Below are positions 27,231 to 37,237 of a stretch of DNA of 64,000 bases, one piece after another; position 1 is the stretch's first letter, and every line of letters begins with the position of its first letter. The notes beneath the pieces are model-generated. The model worked only from the letters and a program-made list of their open reading frames with translations, was not told where the DNA came from and did not search any database. Origin of the DNA: Polaromonas sp. GTDB lineage: Bacteria > Pseudomonadota > Gammaproteobacteria > Burkholderiales > Burkholderiaceae_C. The stretch is taken from positions 62,001 through 126,000 of the forward strand of contig JAAFIP010000002.1 of the NCBI GenBank assembly GCA_013297865.1. Direction: 5' to 3'. The position numbers and the translations under genes are program-made.

Positions 27231-28553
27231 ATGCAAAAACTCGCCAGAGCCCTCTACAGCGCGGCGCTTTGGACCGTGCAGCCGCTGCTCAGGCGCAAGC
27301 TTGCCCAACGGGCCAAGTCGGAACCCCTGTATGGAGAGCATTTGCCCGAGCGCTTTGGGTATTACAGTGCACCCGCACCCCAGGCGCTGGTGTGGATACA
27401 TGCGGTGTCCCTGGGCGAAACACGTGCTGCTGCGGTACTGATAGAGCAGCTGCGTGCTGCCGTGCCAGGCATCTGTCTGCTGCTGACCCACGGTACGGCC
27501 ACGGGGCGCGCCGAAGGGGCAAAGCTGCTGCGCAATGGCGATTTGCAAGCATGGCTGCCATGGGATACGCCAGGGGCCGTGACGCGATTTTTTGACCATT
27601 TCCAGCTGCGCCTGGGCATCATCATGGAAACTGAGCTATGGCCCAATCTGTGCATGGCTGCCAGCAGCCGTGCTGTGCCATTGGTGCTGGCCAATGCCCG
27701 GCTCAATGAAAAATCCATGCGCAAGGCCCAGCGCCTCGCTTGGTTGGCGCGGCCTGCGTACCGCACACTGAGCCAGGTTTGGGCGCAGACGCAAGAGGAT
27801 GCGCAGCGCCTGGAGGCGGTGGGTGCGCAGCGGGTCAGCGTGCTTGGCAATCTGAAATACGACGCCACGCTGGCCCAGCCCTTGCTGCTGCAGGGCCGTC
27901 AATGGCGCAGCCAACTGCATAGCCCGGTCATTTTGCTGGCAAGCACGCGTGAAGGCGAAGAAGTGCTTTTTTTACAACAAATTCAGGCGCTAGCCCAATC
28001 AAATATCGCGGGAGCAGCTATAAATAACGTAGCGGATAGTTCTGTAAAACCGGCTGTGCAGTGGTTGATTGTGCCGCGACATCCGCAGCGGTTTGACGAA
28101 GTAGCGCAGATGATCACCCATGCAGGCCTGACGCTATCGCGCCGCTCCCAGTGGACAGATGCACCGCAGGCAGCAGATGTGTGGCTGGGTGATTCTCTGG
28201 CCGAGATGGCGCTGTATTACAGCTTGGCTGATGTGGCTCTTCTGGGTGGTAGTTTCGCCCCCCTGGGTGGGCAGAACCTGATTGAAGCGATTGCTGCGGC
28301 CTGCCCGGTGGTGATGGGGCCGCACACTTTCAATTTTGCAGATGCTGCGCAGACTGCAATAGAACAACATGCCGCTGTACGGGTGCCAGATGTTGCGCAG
28401 GGTCTGCAGATTGCCATGCACCTGGCTGCAGATAAGGCGCAGTCAGAGGCGATGCGCGCTGCAGGGGTGCGCTGGCTTAGCAGCTCGCGCGGTGCAGCAC
28501 AGCGCATGGCGCACCGCGTTGTGCAGCTGCTGGCTAAGCCGTCTGGGCATTAG
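27231..28553 (+). CDS. waaA: 3-deoxy-D-manno-octulosonic acid transferase
   Basis: A GT30 enzyme that adds Kdo to lipid IVA at the inner membrane. The track ORF starts inside waaC; the ATG at 27231 gives 440 aa with an N-terminal hydrophobic anchor ([14 protein letters not shown]). Family motifs are [54 protein letters not shown] and [16 protein letters not shown] second in-frame copy of the interspersed repeat encodes [17 protein letters not shown] near residues 252-268, in a loop before the VPRHPQRF motif. The 3' end overlaps hldD convergently by 20 bp. Confidence 0.95.
   Translation: MQKLARALYSAALWTVQPLLRRKLAQRAKSEPLYGEHLPERFGYYSAPAPQALVWIHAVSLGETRAAAVLIEQLRAAVPGICLLLTHGTATGRAEGAKLLRNGDLQAWLPWDTPGAVTRFFDHFQLRLGIIMETELWPNLCMAASSRAVPLVLANARLNEKSMRKAQRLAWLARPAYRTLSQVWAQTQEDAQRLEAVGAQRVSVLGNLKYDATLAQPLLLQGRQWRSQLHSPVILLASTREGEEVLFLQQIQALAQSNIAGAAINNVADSSVKPAVQWLIVPRHPQRFDEVAQMITHAGLTLSRRSQWTDAPQAADVWLGDSLAEMALYYSLADVALLGGSFAPLGGQNLIEAIAAACPVVMGPHTFNFADAAQTAIEQHAAVRVPDVAQGLQIAMHLAADKAQSEAMRAAGVRWLSSSRGAAQRMAHRVVQLLAKPSGH
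27987..28034 (-). repeat. interspersed repeat copy R2 (inside waaA)
   Basis: CTAGCCCAATCAAATATCGCGGGAGCAGCTA matches R1 nearly base for base over the core. The distal stem is GCTAT/GTAGC with one G-T pair. It is translated in the same frame as R1 (AQSNIAGAA), although waaC and waaA are different protein families. Confidence 0.85.
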
Positions 28554-29532
28554 CCAACAACCACTGCATATAGCGCTGCACGCCAGTTTGCACATCTGCA
28601 AAGACATGCTGGCAGCCTGCAGCGCGCAGCGCTGAAATATCGGCCTGCGTGTAGGACTGGTATTTTCCGCGCAACGCATCTGGAAATGGTATGTATTCTA
28701 TGGAGCCGTTTGCAGCAGTTTTGGCATTGTCAGGGCCAGACGCCAGAGCGCCGATAACCGCATGCGCCACATCGTTAAAGGGCTGTGCGCGGCCTGTGCC
28801 CAGATTGAAAATACCCGAGGCTGCTGGATGGTCCAGAAACCATAAATTCACGGCGACCACATCGTCTACTGAAATAAAGTCACGCAGCTGTGCACCAGGG
28901 CCGTAGCCACCATATTCACCAAAGAGTTTGACTTTGCCTTCCTTGCGGAACTGGTGGAATTGATGAAACGCCACACTGGCCATGCGGCCCTTGTGCTGTT
29001 CGCGTGGGCCGTACACATTGAAATACCTGAAGCCTACCACCTGAGTTTTCGCTTTTTCAAACTGGTGGCCCAGCGCGCGGCGGGCATACTGGTCAAACAG
29101 CAGCTTGCTGTAGCCATAGACATTGAGTGGCTTTTCAAATGCAGGCGATTCTTTGAAAGTGTCGCTGCCGCCATAGGTTGCGGCAGACGAGGCATATAGC
29201 AGACGTGTGCCCTGCGCCTGGCAGGCTGCAAACAGTTGCTTGGTGACCTCGAAGTTATTGTCCATCATGTACTTACCGTCCTGCTCCATCGTGTCGCTGC
29301 AGGCGCCTTCATGGAATACAGCATCTACCTTGCCATATCCGCCCTCGGCAAAGTTCAGGTAGAAGTCGTCAGCATCAACATAGTCTGCAATCTGCAGATC
29401 TGCCAGGTTGCGAAATTTGTCGCCCACCGTCAAGTCATCCACTGCAATGATGTCTGTGATGCCTCGCGCATTGAGGCCGGCAATGATATTGCTGCCAATA
29501 AATCCCGCAGCACCTGTGACTACAATTTTCAT
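28534..29532 (-). CDS. hldD: ADP-L-glycero-D-manno-heptose-6-epimerase
   Basis: The enzyme makes the L-heptose donor used by WaaC. It is 332 aa, with Rossmann motif GAAGFIG at 7-13, SSAATYGG for the catalytic Ser region and YGYSK for the YxxxK pair. The start ATG at 29532 has a good ribosome-binding site (AAAGGATGTGGT). It lies downstream of rfaE1 in the same direction, so the heptose pathway genes are cotranscribed. Confidence 0.95.
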   Translation of the reverse strand: MKIVVTGAAGFIGSNIIAGLNARGITDIIAVDDLTVGDKFRNLADLQIADYVDADDFYLNFAEGGYGKVDAVFHEGACSDTMEQDGKYMMDNNFEVTKQLFAACQAQGTRLLYASSAATYGGSDTFKESPAFEKPLNVYGYSKLLFDQYARRALGHQFEKAKTQVVGFRYFNVYGPREQHKGRMASVAFHQFHQFRKEGKVKLFGEYGGYGPGAQLRDFISVDDVVAVNLWFLDHPAASGIFNLGTGRAQPFNDVAHAVIGALASGPDNAKTAANGSIEYIPFPDALRGKYQSYTQADISALRAAGCQHVFADVQTGVQRYMQWLLANAQTA

Positions 29533-29547
29533 ACCACATCCTTTGTG

Positions 29548-30492
29548 TCAAGCACCAAACAGCTCTTCGTAGCTGACGGTGGCTGTGCCGAATTTGCCTA
29601 CGACGATACCGCCAGCGCGATTGGCATGTGGCATGGCGTCTCGCAGGCTGAAACCTGCAGCGACCAGCGAAGCCAATGTAGCAATGACCGTATCGCCCGC
29701 GCCAGTGACATCAAACACTTCGCGTGCCTGCGCCCTCACATGCAGTTCGCCCTGGCTGTCGTATAGGCTCATACCTTCTTCGCTTCGTGTGAACAGCAGA
29801 GCATCCAGCTTGAGCGATGTGCGCAGGTTTTGCGCTTTGGTGCGCAGATCTTCCTCACTGTGCCAACGGCCAATCACCTGCTGCAGCTCGGCGCGATTGG
29901 GCGTAATCACCGTGGCATTGCTGTAGCGCGCGTAGTCAGATCCTTTGGGGTCAACCAGTACGGGCTTGCCTGCCTTGCGAGCCAGGTCAATCATGGCAGG
30001 TACATGGGCCAGGCCGCCTTTGGCGTAGTCCGAAAAGAGCACGGCGTGGTGGCTGGGTAGCAGGTCTGTGAAGGTCTGGGTTTGCGCAGCCAGTGCATCA
30101 TGGTCTGGCGTGTTTTCAAAGTCCAGTCGCAGCAACTGCTGTGCACGGCCAATCACACGCAGCTTGACGGTGGTTTGCAAGCTGCTGTCGCGTGACAGAT
30201 GGGTTGCAATGCGGCTGCCCTGCATCAAGGCCTCCAGCTTGCGGCCGGGATCATCATCACCGACCACACCTACAAAACTGGCTTGTGCACCGAGGCAGAC
30301 TGCGTTGTAAGCGACGTTGGCTGCTGCACCGATACGCTCCTCTTCGCGCGTGACATGCACCACTGGTACAGGTGCTTCTGGGCTGATGCGCTCCACGGTG
30401 CCATACCAATAGCGGTCCAGCATCGCATCGCCGACGACCAGCACCTTGGCACTAGCGAGTTGTTGGAGTGAGGGTTTCAAGAGCGGGTCCAT
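29548..30492 (-). CDS. rfaE1: D-glycero-beta-D-manno-heptose-7-phosphate kinase
   Basis: A PfkB-family sugar kinase phosphorylating heptose-7-phosphate at C1. It has 314 aa; the sequence shows VVGDAMLDRYWYG near the start and the anion-hole motif GAGDTVIATLAS near the end. It corresponds only to the kinase half of E. coli HldE (~477 aa), so the adenylyltransferase half must be encoded elsewhere, as is usual in Burkholderiales. Confidence 0.93.
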   Translation of the reverse strand: MDPLLKPSLQQLASAKVLVVGDAMLDRYWYGTVERISPEAPVPVVHVTREEERIGAAANVAYNAVCLGAQASFVGVVGDDDPGRKLEALMQGSRIATHLSRDSSLQTTVKLRVIGRAQQLLRLDFENTPDHDALAAQTQTFTDLLPSHHAVLFSDYAKGGLAHVPAMIDLARKAGKPVLVDPKGSDYARYSNATVITPNRAELQQVIGRWHSEEDLRTKAQNLRTSLKLDALLFTRSEEGMSLYDSQGELHVRAQAREVFDVTGAGDTVIATLASLVAAGFSLRDAMPHANRAGGIVVGKFGTATVSYEELFGA

Positions 30493-30515
30493 GGTGGGTA
30501 TTGTTTCGGGTGAAC

Positions 30516-31685
30516 CTAGAGTTCTTCAATCCGCCGTGCGGGATAGCTGTCCCAAGCCTGGCAGCCAGGGCATTGCCAGAAATGGCGTTGCGCTTCAAAG
30601 CCGCAAGCCGCGCAGCGGTAGCGCAGCAAAGGCACGGCGGCTTTATCCAGGGCTTTCTGGATATGCGGGTGATACTCTTCGTGCTCGAGTTTTTCACCAG
30701 ACAGCCAGCGGGCAGCAATGGCCAAAGAAGGTTCTTTTTCCAGATGCTGCACATACAGCTGACGCGCGTTGACAGCAGCGTGCGCATTGCTTTGGGCCTG
30801 CCCCAGTGCAATGATGGATTGCAGCACATCAATGGAGTGCGATTGCGCATAGTGTGCTTGCAATAGCTGCAGGGCATGCGCCTGCTGGCCACATTGCAGT
30901 GCCAGCTCCTGCAGACGCATGGCGATCAGCGGTGTGGCGGCCTGACCCTGCTCAATAACGCTAGAAAGACATTGGTAGGCCTCGGTAATGTGGCCATCCT
31001 GGCTCAGCAACGCTGCCAGCTCTATGCGCGCGCGGCTGGCGTCTGGGGCGTTGCTGACAGCCTGCTCCAGCAGCACCTTGGCTTTGGCCTTGGCTGCTGC
31101 ATCGCCCAGGGCTAGTGGAGCGGCCTGTTCGCACAGGTAGTGCGCGATGCGTGCACTGAAGTCACCCTGATCGGTATGTTGCAGCTGCTGAGCGATGCGG
31201 GCTGCAGCAGGCCAGTCGCGCGTGCGCTCATAGACCGCCAGGCGGGCCAGGCGGGCCTGCGGTTCGTAACGTGTGCCCTCCAGCTTGGACAGAGCGTCTT
31301 CTGCGCGGTCCAGCAGACCCGCCTTGAGGTAGTCCAGTGACAAGGCGTGCTGGGCGCGATCACGTTCGGTCTGCTTGAGGTCACCGCGCGAGAGCAGGTG
31401 CTCATGCACACGTACCGCCCGGTCATATTCGCCCCGTCGGCGAAACAGGTTGCCCAGCGCAAAATGCAGTTCGGAGGTGTCCGGGTCGTTTTGCACGGCT
31501 TCAATGAATGCATCAATGGCCAGGTCCTGCTGTTCGTTGAGCAGGTAGTTCAGACCTTTGAAATACGCTTTGGGCGAGCGCCGGTTTTCGATGCGCAACT
31601 GGCGCAAGTCCACCCGGGAAGCCAGCCAGCCCAGAACAAATGCCAGTGGCAAGCCGAGCAGTACCCAGGTGACGTCGATATCCAT
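30516..31685 (-). CDS. lapB: lipopolysaccharide assembly protein B
   Basis: LapB regulates LPS synthesis by controlling LpxC turnover at the inner membrane. The 389-aa protein has an N-terminal membrane span (VLLGLPLAFVLGWLAS), about nine TPR-like repeats, and a C-terminal rubredoxin-type zinc/iron knuckle (YRCAACGF ... FWQCPGCQAW). It lies 6 bp after lapA and is followed by rfaE1. Confidence 0.94.
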   Translation of the reverse strand: MDIDVTWVLLGLPLAFVLGWLASRVDLRQLRIENRRSPKAYFKGLNYLLNEQQDLAIDAFIEAVQNDPDTSELHFALGNLFRRRGEYDRAVRVHEHLLSRGDLKQTERDRAQHALSLDYLKAGLLDRAEDALSKLEGTRYEPQARLARLAVYERTRDWPAAARIAQQLQHTDQGDFSARIAHYLCEQAAPLALGDAAAKAKAKVLLEQAVSNAPDASRARIELAALLSQDGHITEAYQCLSSVIEQGQAATPLIAMRLQELALQCGQQAHALQLLQAHYAQSHSIDVLQSIIALGQAQSNAHAAVNARQLYVQHLEKEPSLAIAARWLSGEKLEHEEYHPHIQKALDKAAVPLLRYRCAACGFEAQRHFWQCPGCQAWDSYPARRIEEL

Positions 31686-31691
31686 GCTGAA

Positions 31692-31985
31692 TTAAAGCCC
31701 TATCTGCGTGCTGTCGACCGCCACGCTGCTGTTGTCGCCTTGCTGGGCTTTGAGCTTGCGCACTTTGCTGCGCTGGCGCCACCAGCGTGGCACCATGGCC
31801 AGAGCACCCAGGGCAACTCCCGCAGCGAAGGCAATCAACACCAGGACAATCAACGGCGTTTTCCAGGTGTTGCCAAAAAAGAAGTGCGCTGTGACTTCGT
31901 GCTGGTTATTCAGCGCGAATGCAAACAGGGTAAAAAAAATGGCTGCCTTCAGTATCCACCGAAGCAGCCATAGGATCTTGTGCAT
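31692..31985 (-). CDS. lapA: lipopolysaccharide assembly protein A domain protein
   Basis: A 97-aa DUF1049/LapA protein with two membrane segments (about 6-25 and 40-65) and a cytoplasmic basic tail (RWWRQRSKVRKLKAQQ). It works with LapB in LPS assembly. ATG at 31985. The position ihfB-lapA-lapB matches other Burkholderiales. Confidence 0.9.
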   Translation of the reverse strand: MHKILWLLRWILKAAIFFTLFAFALNNQHEVTAHFFFGNTWKTPLIVLVLIAFAAGVALGALAMVPRWWRQRSKVRKLKAQQGDNSSVAVDSTQIGL

Positions 31986-32048
31986 GGTCGTTAAAGCGTG
32001 GTGTGGTCTTATTCTATCGACACATACGCTTTATTGACGCAACAAGAC

Positions 32049-32360
32049 TCAGAGTTTGTTTGCCGCACGCAACTCCTCGGTCCGGTTATCCACCGCTTCG
32101 CGCAAGGCTTTGCCTGGTTTGAAGTGGGGGACACGTTTTTCAGGAATGGTGACCGACTCGCCGGTGCGGGGGTTGCGCCCCACCCTGGGAGGACGGCGAT
32201 TGACCGAAAAACTGCCAAAACCGCGGATTTCGATACGATGGCCACGTACCAGGGCATCGCCCATCGCGTCCAGAATCGTCTTTACGGCGAATTCTGCATC
32301 ACGGTGGGTCAACTGATGGAATTGCGAAGCCAAAGCTTCGACAAGATCACTGCGTGTCAT
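32049..32360 (-). CDS. ihfB: integration host factor subunit beta
   Basis: A 103-aa DNA-bending protein of the HU/IHF family. It has [13 protein letters not shown] at the start, the DNA-contacting arm around [13 protein letters not shown], and [11 protein letters not shown] near the end. It follows rpsA, as in E. coli. Confidence 0.95.
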   Translation of the reverse strand: MTRSDLVEALASQFHQLTHRDAEFAVKTILDAMGDALVRGHRIEIRGFGSFSVNRRPPRVGRNPRTGESVTIPEKRVPHFKPGKALREAVDNRTEELRAANKL

Positions 32361-32390
32361 AGAGAGGGCATGACGCTAGCTTGCGCTCGC

Positions 32391-32422
32391 ATGGTTTCGC
32401 CGCCGCGAGGCAGCGAAACCAT
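32391..32422 (-). promoter_or_regulatory. hairpin between rpsA and ihfB
   Basis: A 10-bp perfect stem ATGGTTTCGC / GCGAAACCAT with a 12-base loop. There is no T-tract after it on the minus strand, so it is more likely an attenuator or processing site than a rho-independent terminator. Confidence 0.5.
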
Positions 32423-32433
32423 TACGTCATCAA

Positions 32434-34116
32434 TTAGCTGTTGTTGTCCAGCTTGGCGCGCAGCAATGCGCCCAGGCTGGTGGTGCCCGCATTTTCCTTG
32501 GCAGACTGCTGTGACAGGTTAGCCATGGCTTCCGTCTGGTCAGCCTGGTCTTTGGCTTTGATCGACAGCTGGATGTTGCGTGTCTTGCGGTCAATGTTGA
32601 CCACCACAGCAGTGACTTCGTCACCTTCCTTGAGCACATTGCGGGCATCTTCCACACGGTCACGGCCGATTTCGGAAGCACGCAGATAGCCCAGGATGTC
32701 TTCGCCCAGATCGATCTCGGCACCCTTGGCATCGACGGTTTTGACTTTACCGGTGACGATGGAGCCTTTGTCGTTGATCGAGGTGAAGGTGGTGAAGGGG
32801 TCGCTGTCCAGCTGCTTGATACCCAGGCTGATACGCTCGCGCTCGACGTCCACAGCCAGTACGATAGCTTCCACGTCCTGGCCTTTTTTGTAGTTGCGAA
32901 CAGCGGCTTCGCCAGTTTCGTTCCAGCTCAGGTCGCTCAGGTGCACCAGGCCGTCAATGCCAGCGGCCAGACCGACAAACACGCCAAAGTCGGTGATCGA
33001 CTTGATGGGGCCCTTGACGCGGTCACCGCGCTTGGTCTGGGCTGCAAATTCCTGCCATGGGTTGGCTTTGCACTGCTTCATGCCCAGAGAGATGCGGCGC
33101 TTGTCTTCGTCGATCTCCAGCACCATGACTTCGACTTCCTGGCCCATGGTGACCAGCTTGTTGGGGGCCACGTTCTTGTTGGTCCAGTCCATTTCGGACA
33201 CATGCACCAGGCCTTCAATGCCGGGTTCGATTTCCACAAACGCGCCGTAGTCGGCGATATTGGTGATCTTGCCGAACATGCGGGTGCCTGTGGGGTAACG
33301 GCGGTTCACGCCCATCCATGGGTCGTCGCCCATCTGCTTGAGGCCCAGGGATACACGGTTTTTCTCGGTGTCAAACTTGAGAATCTTGGCGGTGATCTCT
33401 TGACCAGGCTGCACCACCTCGGACGGGTGACGCACACGGCGCCAGGCCATGTCGGTGATGTGCAACAGGCCGTCCACACCGCCTAGGTCGACGAACGCGC
33501 CGTATTCGGTGATGTTTTTAACCACGCCTTGCACCACAGAGCCTTCTTTGAGGGTGGTCATCAGCTTGGCGCGCTCTTCGCCCATGCTGGCTTCGCGCAC
33601 GGCGCGGTGGCTCAGCACCACGTTGTTGCGCTTGCGGTCGAGCTTGATGACCTTGAATTCCAGAGTTTTGTTCTCGTAGGGCGAGAGATCCTTGAGAGGG
33701 CGTGCTTCGATCAGCGAACCAGGCAGGAAAGCGCGGATGCCGTTGACCATGACCATCAGGCCGCCCTTGACCTTGCCGCTGGTCTGGCCAGAGACAAATT
33801 CGCCGGACTCGAGGGCTTTTTCCAGGCTCATCCACGAAGCCAGACGCTTGGCGGTGTCGCGCGAGAGAATGGTGTCGCCGTAGCCGTTTTCGATCGAGCC
33901 GATGGCCACAGAGACGAAATCGCCCACTTTGACTTCCAGTTCGCCTTGGTCGTTCTTGAATTCGGCGATGTCGATGAAGGCTTCTGACTTGAGGCCGGCG
34001 TTCACGACGACGTGGTTGTGGTCCATCCGCACCACTTCGGCGGTAATGACCTCACCTGCGCGCATTTCTGAGCGCGTTAGGGATTCTTCAAAGAGGGCTG
34101 CAAAAGATTCAGACAT
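32434..34116 (-). CDS. rpsA: 30S ribosomal protein S1
   Basis: Ribosomal protein S1 binds mRNA during initiation. The ATG at 34116 (SD AGGA five bases upstream) gives 560 aa; the track start at 34146 is too long. Six S1/OB repeats are visible, e.g. [38 protein letters not shown] and [18 protein letters not shown]. The length matches beta-proteobacterial S1. Confidence 0.97.
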   Translation of the reverse strand: MSESFAALFEESLTRSEMRAGEVITAEVVRMDHNHVVVNAGLKSEAFIDIAEFKNDQGELEVKVGDFVSVAIGSIENGYGDTILSRDTAKRLASWMSLEKALESGEFVSGQTSGKVKGGLMVMVNGIRAFLPGSLIEARPLKDLSPYENKTLEFKVIKLDRKRNNVVLSHRAVREASMGEERAKLMTTLKEGSVVQGVVKNITEYGAFVDLGGVDGLLHITDMAWRRVRHPSEVVQPGQEITAKILKFDTEKNRVSLGLKQMGDDPWMGVNRRYPTGTRMFGKITNIADYGAFVEIEPGIEGLVHVSEMDWTNKNVAPNKLVTMGQEVEVMVLEIDEDKRRISLGMKQCKANPWQEFAAQTKRGDRVKGPIKSITDFGVFVGLAAGIDGLVHLSDLSWNETGEAAVRNYKKGQDVEAIVLAVDVERERISLGIKQLDSDPFTTFTSINDKGSIVTGKVKTVDAKGAEIDLGEDILGYLRASEIGRDRVEDARNVLKEGDEVTAVVVNIDRKTRNIQLSIKAKDQADQTEAMANLSQQSAKENAGTTSLGALLRAKLDNNS

Positions 34117-34180
34117 GTTTTTCCTAAATGCAACAAGGATAGCCACAACGCTGATATGCGTCTCAATACAGCAACGGGAT

Positions 34181-34230
34181 TGCTACTGTTTCTATAGCTG
34201 CTTGCGCGGGTTGTACGGTGCTGCGCGCTA
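34181..34230 (+). repeat. diverged interspersed repeat copy R8 (rpsA / aroA-cmk gap)
   Basis: TGCTACTGTTTCTATAGCTGCT matches the left hairpin arm and the AGCTGCT core start of the repeat family. The right half (TGCGCGGGTTGTACGG) differs. It lies in the 192-bp gap between rpsA and aroA-cmk. It may be a member of a related subfamily or a half-degraded copy. Confidence 0.5.
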
Positions 34231-34308
34231 CCGTGGTTAAGTTGATAAATCCTGCGGGCTAGGGCGCATGCTGCGCGAAAGGAACCCCCAGGGCCGGTGA
34301 GTTCAGGC

Positions 34309-36312
34309 TTACGCCAGAACTCTGCTGCGCCACGCGTCCAACACGATGTCGACCGACTGTTCGATCGACAAGGCTGAGTTGTCCAGTTGCACAGCATCTT
34401 CAGCAGCTTTCAAAGGCGCTGCACTGCGACCGGAGTCTCTGGCGTCACGCTCTTGCAAATCTGAACGAAGACTGTCGAGTTTAGCAGAAATTCCCTTTGA
34501 AATCAACTGCTTATGGCGCCGCTCAGCGCGTTGGGCGGCACTCGCTGTAAGGAAGATTTTCAGTGGTGCAGTGGGGAAAATGACTGTGCCCATGTCACGA
34601 CCATCGGCTACCAGGCCTGGCAGTTGGGCAAAACTCAGTTGCAAATGCTTCAAAGCGGTGCGTACCGCGGGGAAAACCGAGACTTTGGAGGCGCCTATGC
34701 CCATCGCTTCGCTACGGATGAGCTCGGAGACGTCATCTTCGTTGAGCAGCACGCTGTGGCCTTCGAAAACCACCGGCAGATGGGCGGCAATCTGGGCCAA
34801 AGCAGCTTCGTCGTCCCAGTCAACCCCCGCACGCTGCGCAGCCAAGGCCGTCAGTCGGTACAAAGCACCCGAATCAAGGTAGTGGTAGCCCAGGCGCTGG
34901 GCCACCTGGCTGGCCAGGGTGCCCTTGCCCGAGGCGGTTGGACCGTCCACACAGATCACAGGCACCTGGTGGGCCTGAGCTACGCTGAACAGCACCTCAA
35001 AGTAATCCGGAAAGGTCTTGGCTACACATTTGGGATCTTCGATGCGCAGCATCTTGCGGGCGGGATTGAAGGCAGCCAGCGAAAAACACATGGCGATGCG
35101 GTGGTCGTCATAGGTGTGGATACTGGCCGATGTCCAGTGTGATGCAGTGCTGGTGTCACTCGATGCCATTGCAGGGGGCGTGATCTGGATAAAGTCGGCA
35201 CCATCGACCACAGTGGCGCCCAGCTTGCGCAGCTCGCAGGCCATGGCGGCAATGCGGTCGGTCTCTTTGACTCGCCAGCTTGCAATATTGCGCAGCGTGG
35301 TGGTGCCCTCGGCATACAGTGCCATCACAGCCAGGGTCATGGCGGCATCGGGGATATGGTTGCAGTCCAGGTCAATAGCCTTGAGCGGCCAAGCGCCCTG
35401 GCGAATGTCCAGGTGGTTGGGCCCGCTGTCGATCTGCGCGCCCATCATGGCGGCGGCTTCGATAAAACGGATGTCGCCCTGAATGGAGTCTTTGCCCAGG
35501 CCTTCAATGCGTATGCTGGCCTGGCCCTGGCCCGTGGCAATGGCACCCAAAGCGACAAAATAGCTGGCAGACGAGGCATCGGCCTCCACATAGATGCTGC
35601 CAGGAGACTGATAGCGGCTGCCCGCAGGGATGGTGAACCTCTGCCAGCCATCGCGCTGCACGCGGATGCCAAAGCGCGCCAGCAAATTCAGCGTGATCTC
35701 GATGTAGGGCTTGGAGATGAGTTCACCCACGACATCGATGACAACATCTTGGCTGGCCACCAGCGGCAGGGCCATCAGCAGCGCCGTCAGGAACTGGCTG
35801 GAGACATCGCCGCGCACAGCAATGGGCGCGTCCAGGCGCAAGTTGGGCTGGCCGATGCGCAAAGGGGGGTAACCTTCATTGCCCGAATAGTCCACCGTGC
35901 AGCCGAGCTGGCGCAAGGCATCCACCAGGTCGCCAATCGGACGCTCGTGCATGCGGGCCACACCCGAGAGGGTGAAATCACCGCCCAGCACGGCCAAGGC
36001 GGCGGTCAGCGGACGCATCGCGGTGCCCGCATTGCCCAGAAAAAGCTGGGCGGGGCTGCGGGGTTTGTGAGCGCCCAGCCCGGTGATGGCCAGAGTGCCG
36101 CCTGTCCTGTCAATCACGCAGCCCAACTGCTGCAAGGCGTCCAGCATGACGCGGGTGTCATCCGAGTCGAGCAGATCGTGCACCACAGTGCGGCCTTCGC
36201 TCAGGGCGGCCAGAAGCAGGACGCGGTTGGAAATGCTTTTGGAGCCTGGCAAGCGCACGGTGCCCTGGGCGCTGGCCAGGGCGGGCAAATCAAGAAATGC
36301 AGTGCTGTACAT
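34309..36312 (-). CDS. aroA-cmk: fused 3-phosphoshikimate 1-carboxyvinyltransferase / cytidylate kinase
   Basis: A bifunctional 667-aa protein. Residues ~1-435 are EPSP synthase ([45 protein letters not shown]), the sixth shikimate step. Residues ~443-667 are CMP kinase ([19 protein letters not shown] as P-loop, [20 protein letters not shown]). The track ORF begins at 36420 inside tyrA; the ATG at 36312 ([10 protein letters not shown]) is the sensible start. The fusion is known in some Burkholderiales; in most bacteria the genes are separate. It lies between tyrA and rpsA. Confidence 0.95.
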   Translation of the reverse strand: MYSTAFLDLPALASAQGTVRLPGSKSISNRVLLLAALSEGRTVVHDLLDSDDTRVMLDALQQLGCVIDRTGGTLAITGLGAHKPRSPAQLFLGNAGTAMRPLTAALAVLGGDFTLSGVARMHERPIGDLVDALRQLGCTVDYSGNEGYPPLRIGQPNLRLDAPIAVRGDVSSQFLTALLMALPLVASQDVVIDVVGELISKPYIEITLNLLARFGIRVQRDGWQRFTIPAGSRYQSPGSIYVEADASSASYFVALGAIATGQGQASIRIEGLGKDSIQGDIRFIEAAAMMGAQIDSGPNHLDIRQGAWPLKAIDLDCNHIPDAAMTLAVMALYAEGTTTLRNIASWRVKETDRIAAMACELRKLGATVVDGADFIQITPPAMASSDTSTASHWTSASIHTYDDHRIAMCFSLAAFNPARKMLRIEDPKCVAKTFPDYFEVLFSVAQAHQVPVICVDGPTASGKGTLASQVAQRLGYHYLDSGALYRLTALAAQRAGVDWDDEAALAQIAAHLPVVFEGHSVLLNEDDVSELIRSEAMGIGASKVSVFPAVRTALKHLQLSFAQLPGLVADGRDMGTVIFPTAPLKIFLTASAAQRAERRHKQLISKGISAKLDSLRSDLQERDARDSGRSAAPLKAAEDAVQLDNSALSIEQSVDIVLDAWRSRVLA

Positions 36313-36340
36313 CCGCGTGCTGTGGCAAAACCGGGGGAGT

Positions 36341-37210
36341 TTATTTGCGTGACGCCATGCGCCATTGTGCGCGGGTGAGGCTGGCCTTGTCGATCTCGGC
36401 TTCGAGCGCATCGGAATCATCGCTCAAGATCATCTGCTCCATCTGTATCATGGCCTTCTGAAACAGACGCGACTGGGCCAGCAGCTCCTGCTTGTTGGCC
36501 ATCAGCACATCACGCCACAGATGCGCGTCGCTGGCAGCGATGCGCGTGAAATCCCGAAAGCCTGGGCCCGCCAGGGACAGATAGTCACGGCCATTGGGCT
36601 GTTGGGTGATGGCATTCATCAGGGCGAATGCAATCAGGTGGGGCAAATGGCTGACTGCCGCATAAGCCGCATCATGGGCCTCGGGCGACATTTTGAGCAC
36701 CTGGCAGCCCAGCGCAGTCCACAGGTCGGTGGCTTTTTGCAATTGGACGACCTGAGTGCGCTCGGTGGGTGTAATGATGACCTGCTTGCCAAAATAAAGA
36801 TCCGCGTCCGCATGCTCTACACCAGCAACTTCTTTGCCGGCAATCGGGTGCGCTGCGACAAACACGCCAGCCTGGTCCTTGAGCACGCGGCGTGAGGCAT
36901 CTACCACATCGCGCTTGGTGGAGCCCACATCCATGATCAGCATATTGGGGGTGATCAGGTGCTTGATGGCCTTGAAACTCGCTTCGGTGGCCGACACCGG
37001 CACCGCCAGCAGCACCAGATCAGCGCCTGAGACAGCCATCAGCGCCGAAGGGGCCTCGACATCGATCACGCCGAGCTGGCGCGCACGCTCAGTGGTTGAC
37101 GGCGACTTGCTGTAGCCGACCACGCGCTTGACCAGGCCAGCTTTTTTGAGCGCCAGTGCGAACGAGCCTCCCATCAAGCCGCAGCCTATCAAGCCTAGTT
37201 GTTCAAACAT
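36341..37210 (-). CDS. tyrA: prephenate dehydrogenase
   Basis: An NAD(P)-dependent enzyme of tyrosine synthesis, 289 aa. The Rossmann motif is [13 protein letters not shown] near residues 6-18; [14 protein letters not shown] and [11 protein letters not shown] are family signatures. No fused chorismate mutase. It is followed 28 bp later by aroA-cmk and preceded by pheA. Confidence 0.94.
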   Translation of the reverse strand: MFEQLGLIGCGLMGGSFALALKKAGLVKRVVGYSKSPSTTERARQLGVIDVEAPSALMAVSGADLVLLAVPVSATEASFKAIKHLITPNMLIMDVGSTKRDVVDASRRVLKDQAGVFVAAHPIAGKEVAGVEHADADLYFGKQVIITPTERTQVVQLQKATDLWTALGCQVLKMSPEAHDAAYAAVSHLPHLIAFALMNAITQQPNGRDYLSLAGPGFRDFTRIAASDAHLWRDVLMANKQELLAQSRLFQKAMIQMEQMILSDDSDALEAEIDKASLTRAQWRMASRK

Positions 37211-37237
37211 CGTGTGCCTTTGTGTTTCTGGTTTTAA

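Noticed and set aside
35356-36378. 340-aa plus ORF opposite aroA-cmk, and 37316..38317 opposite pheA
   Set aside because: Both are full-length shadows of verified enzymes.
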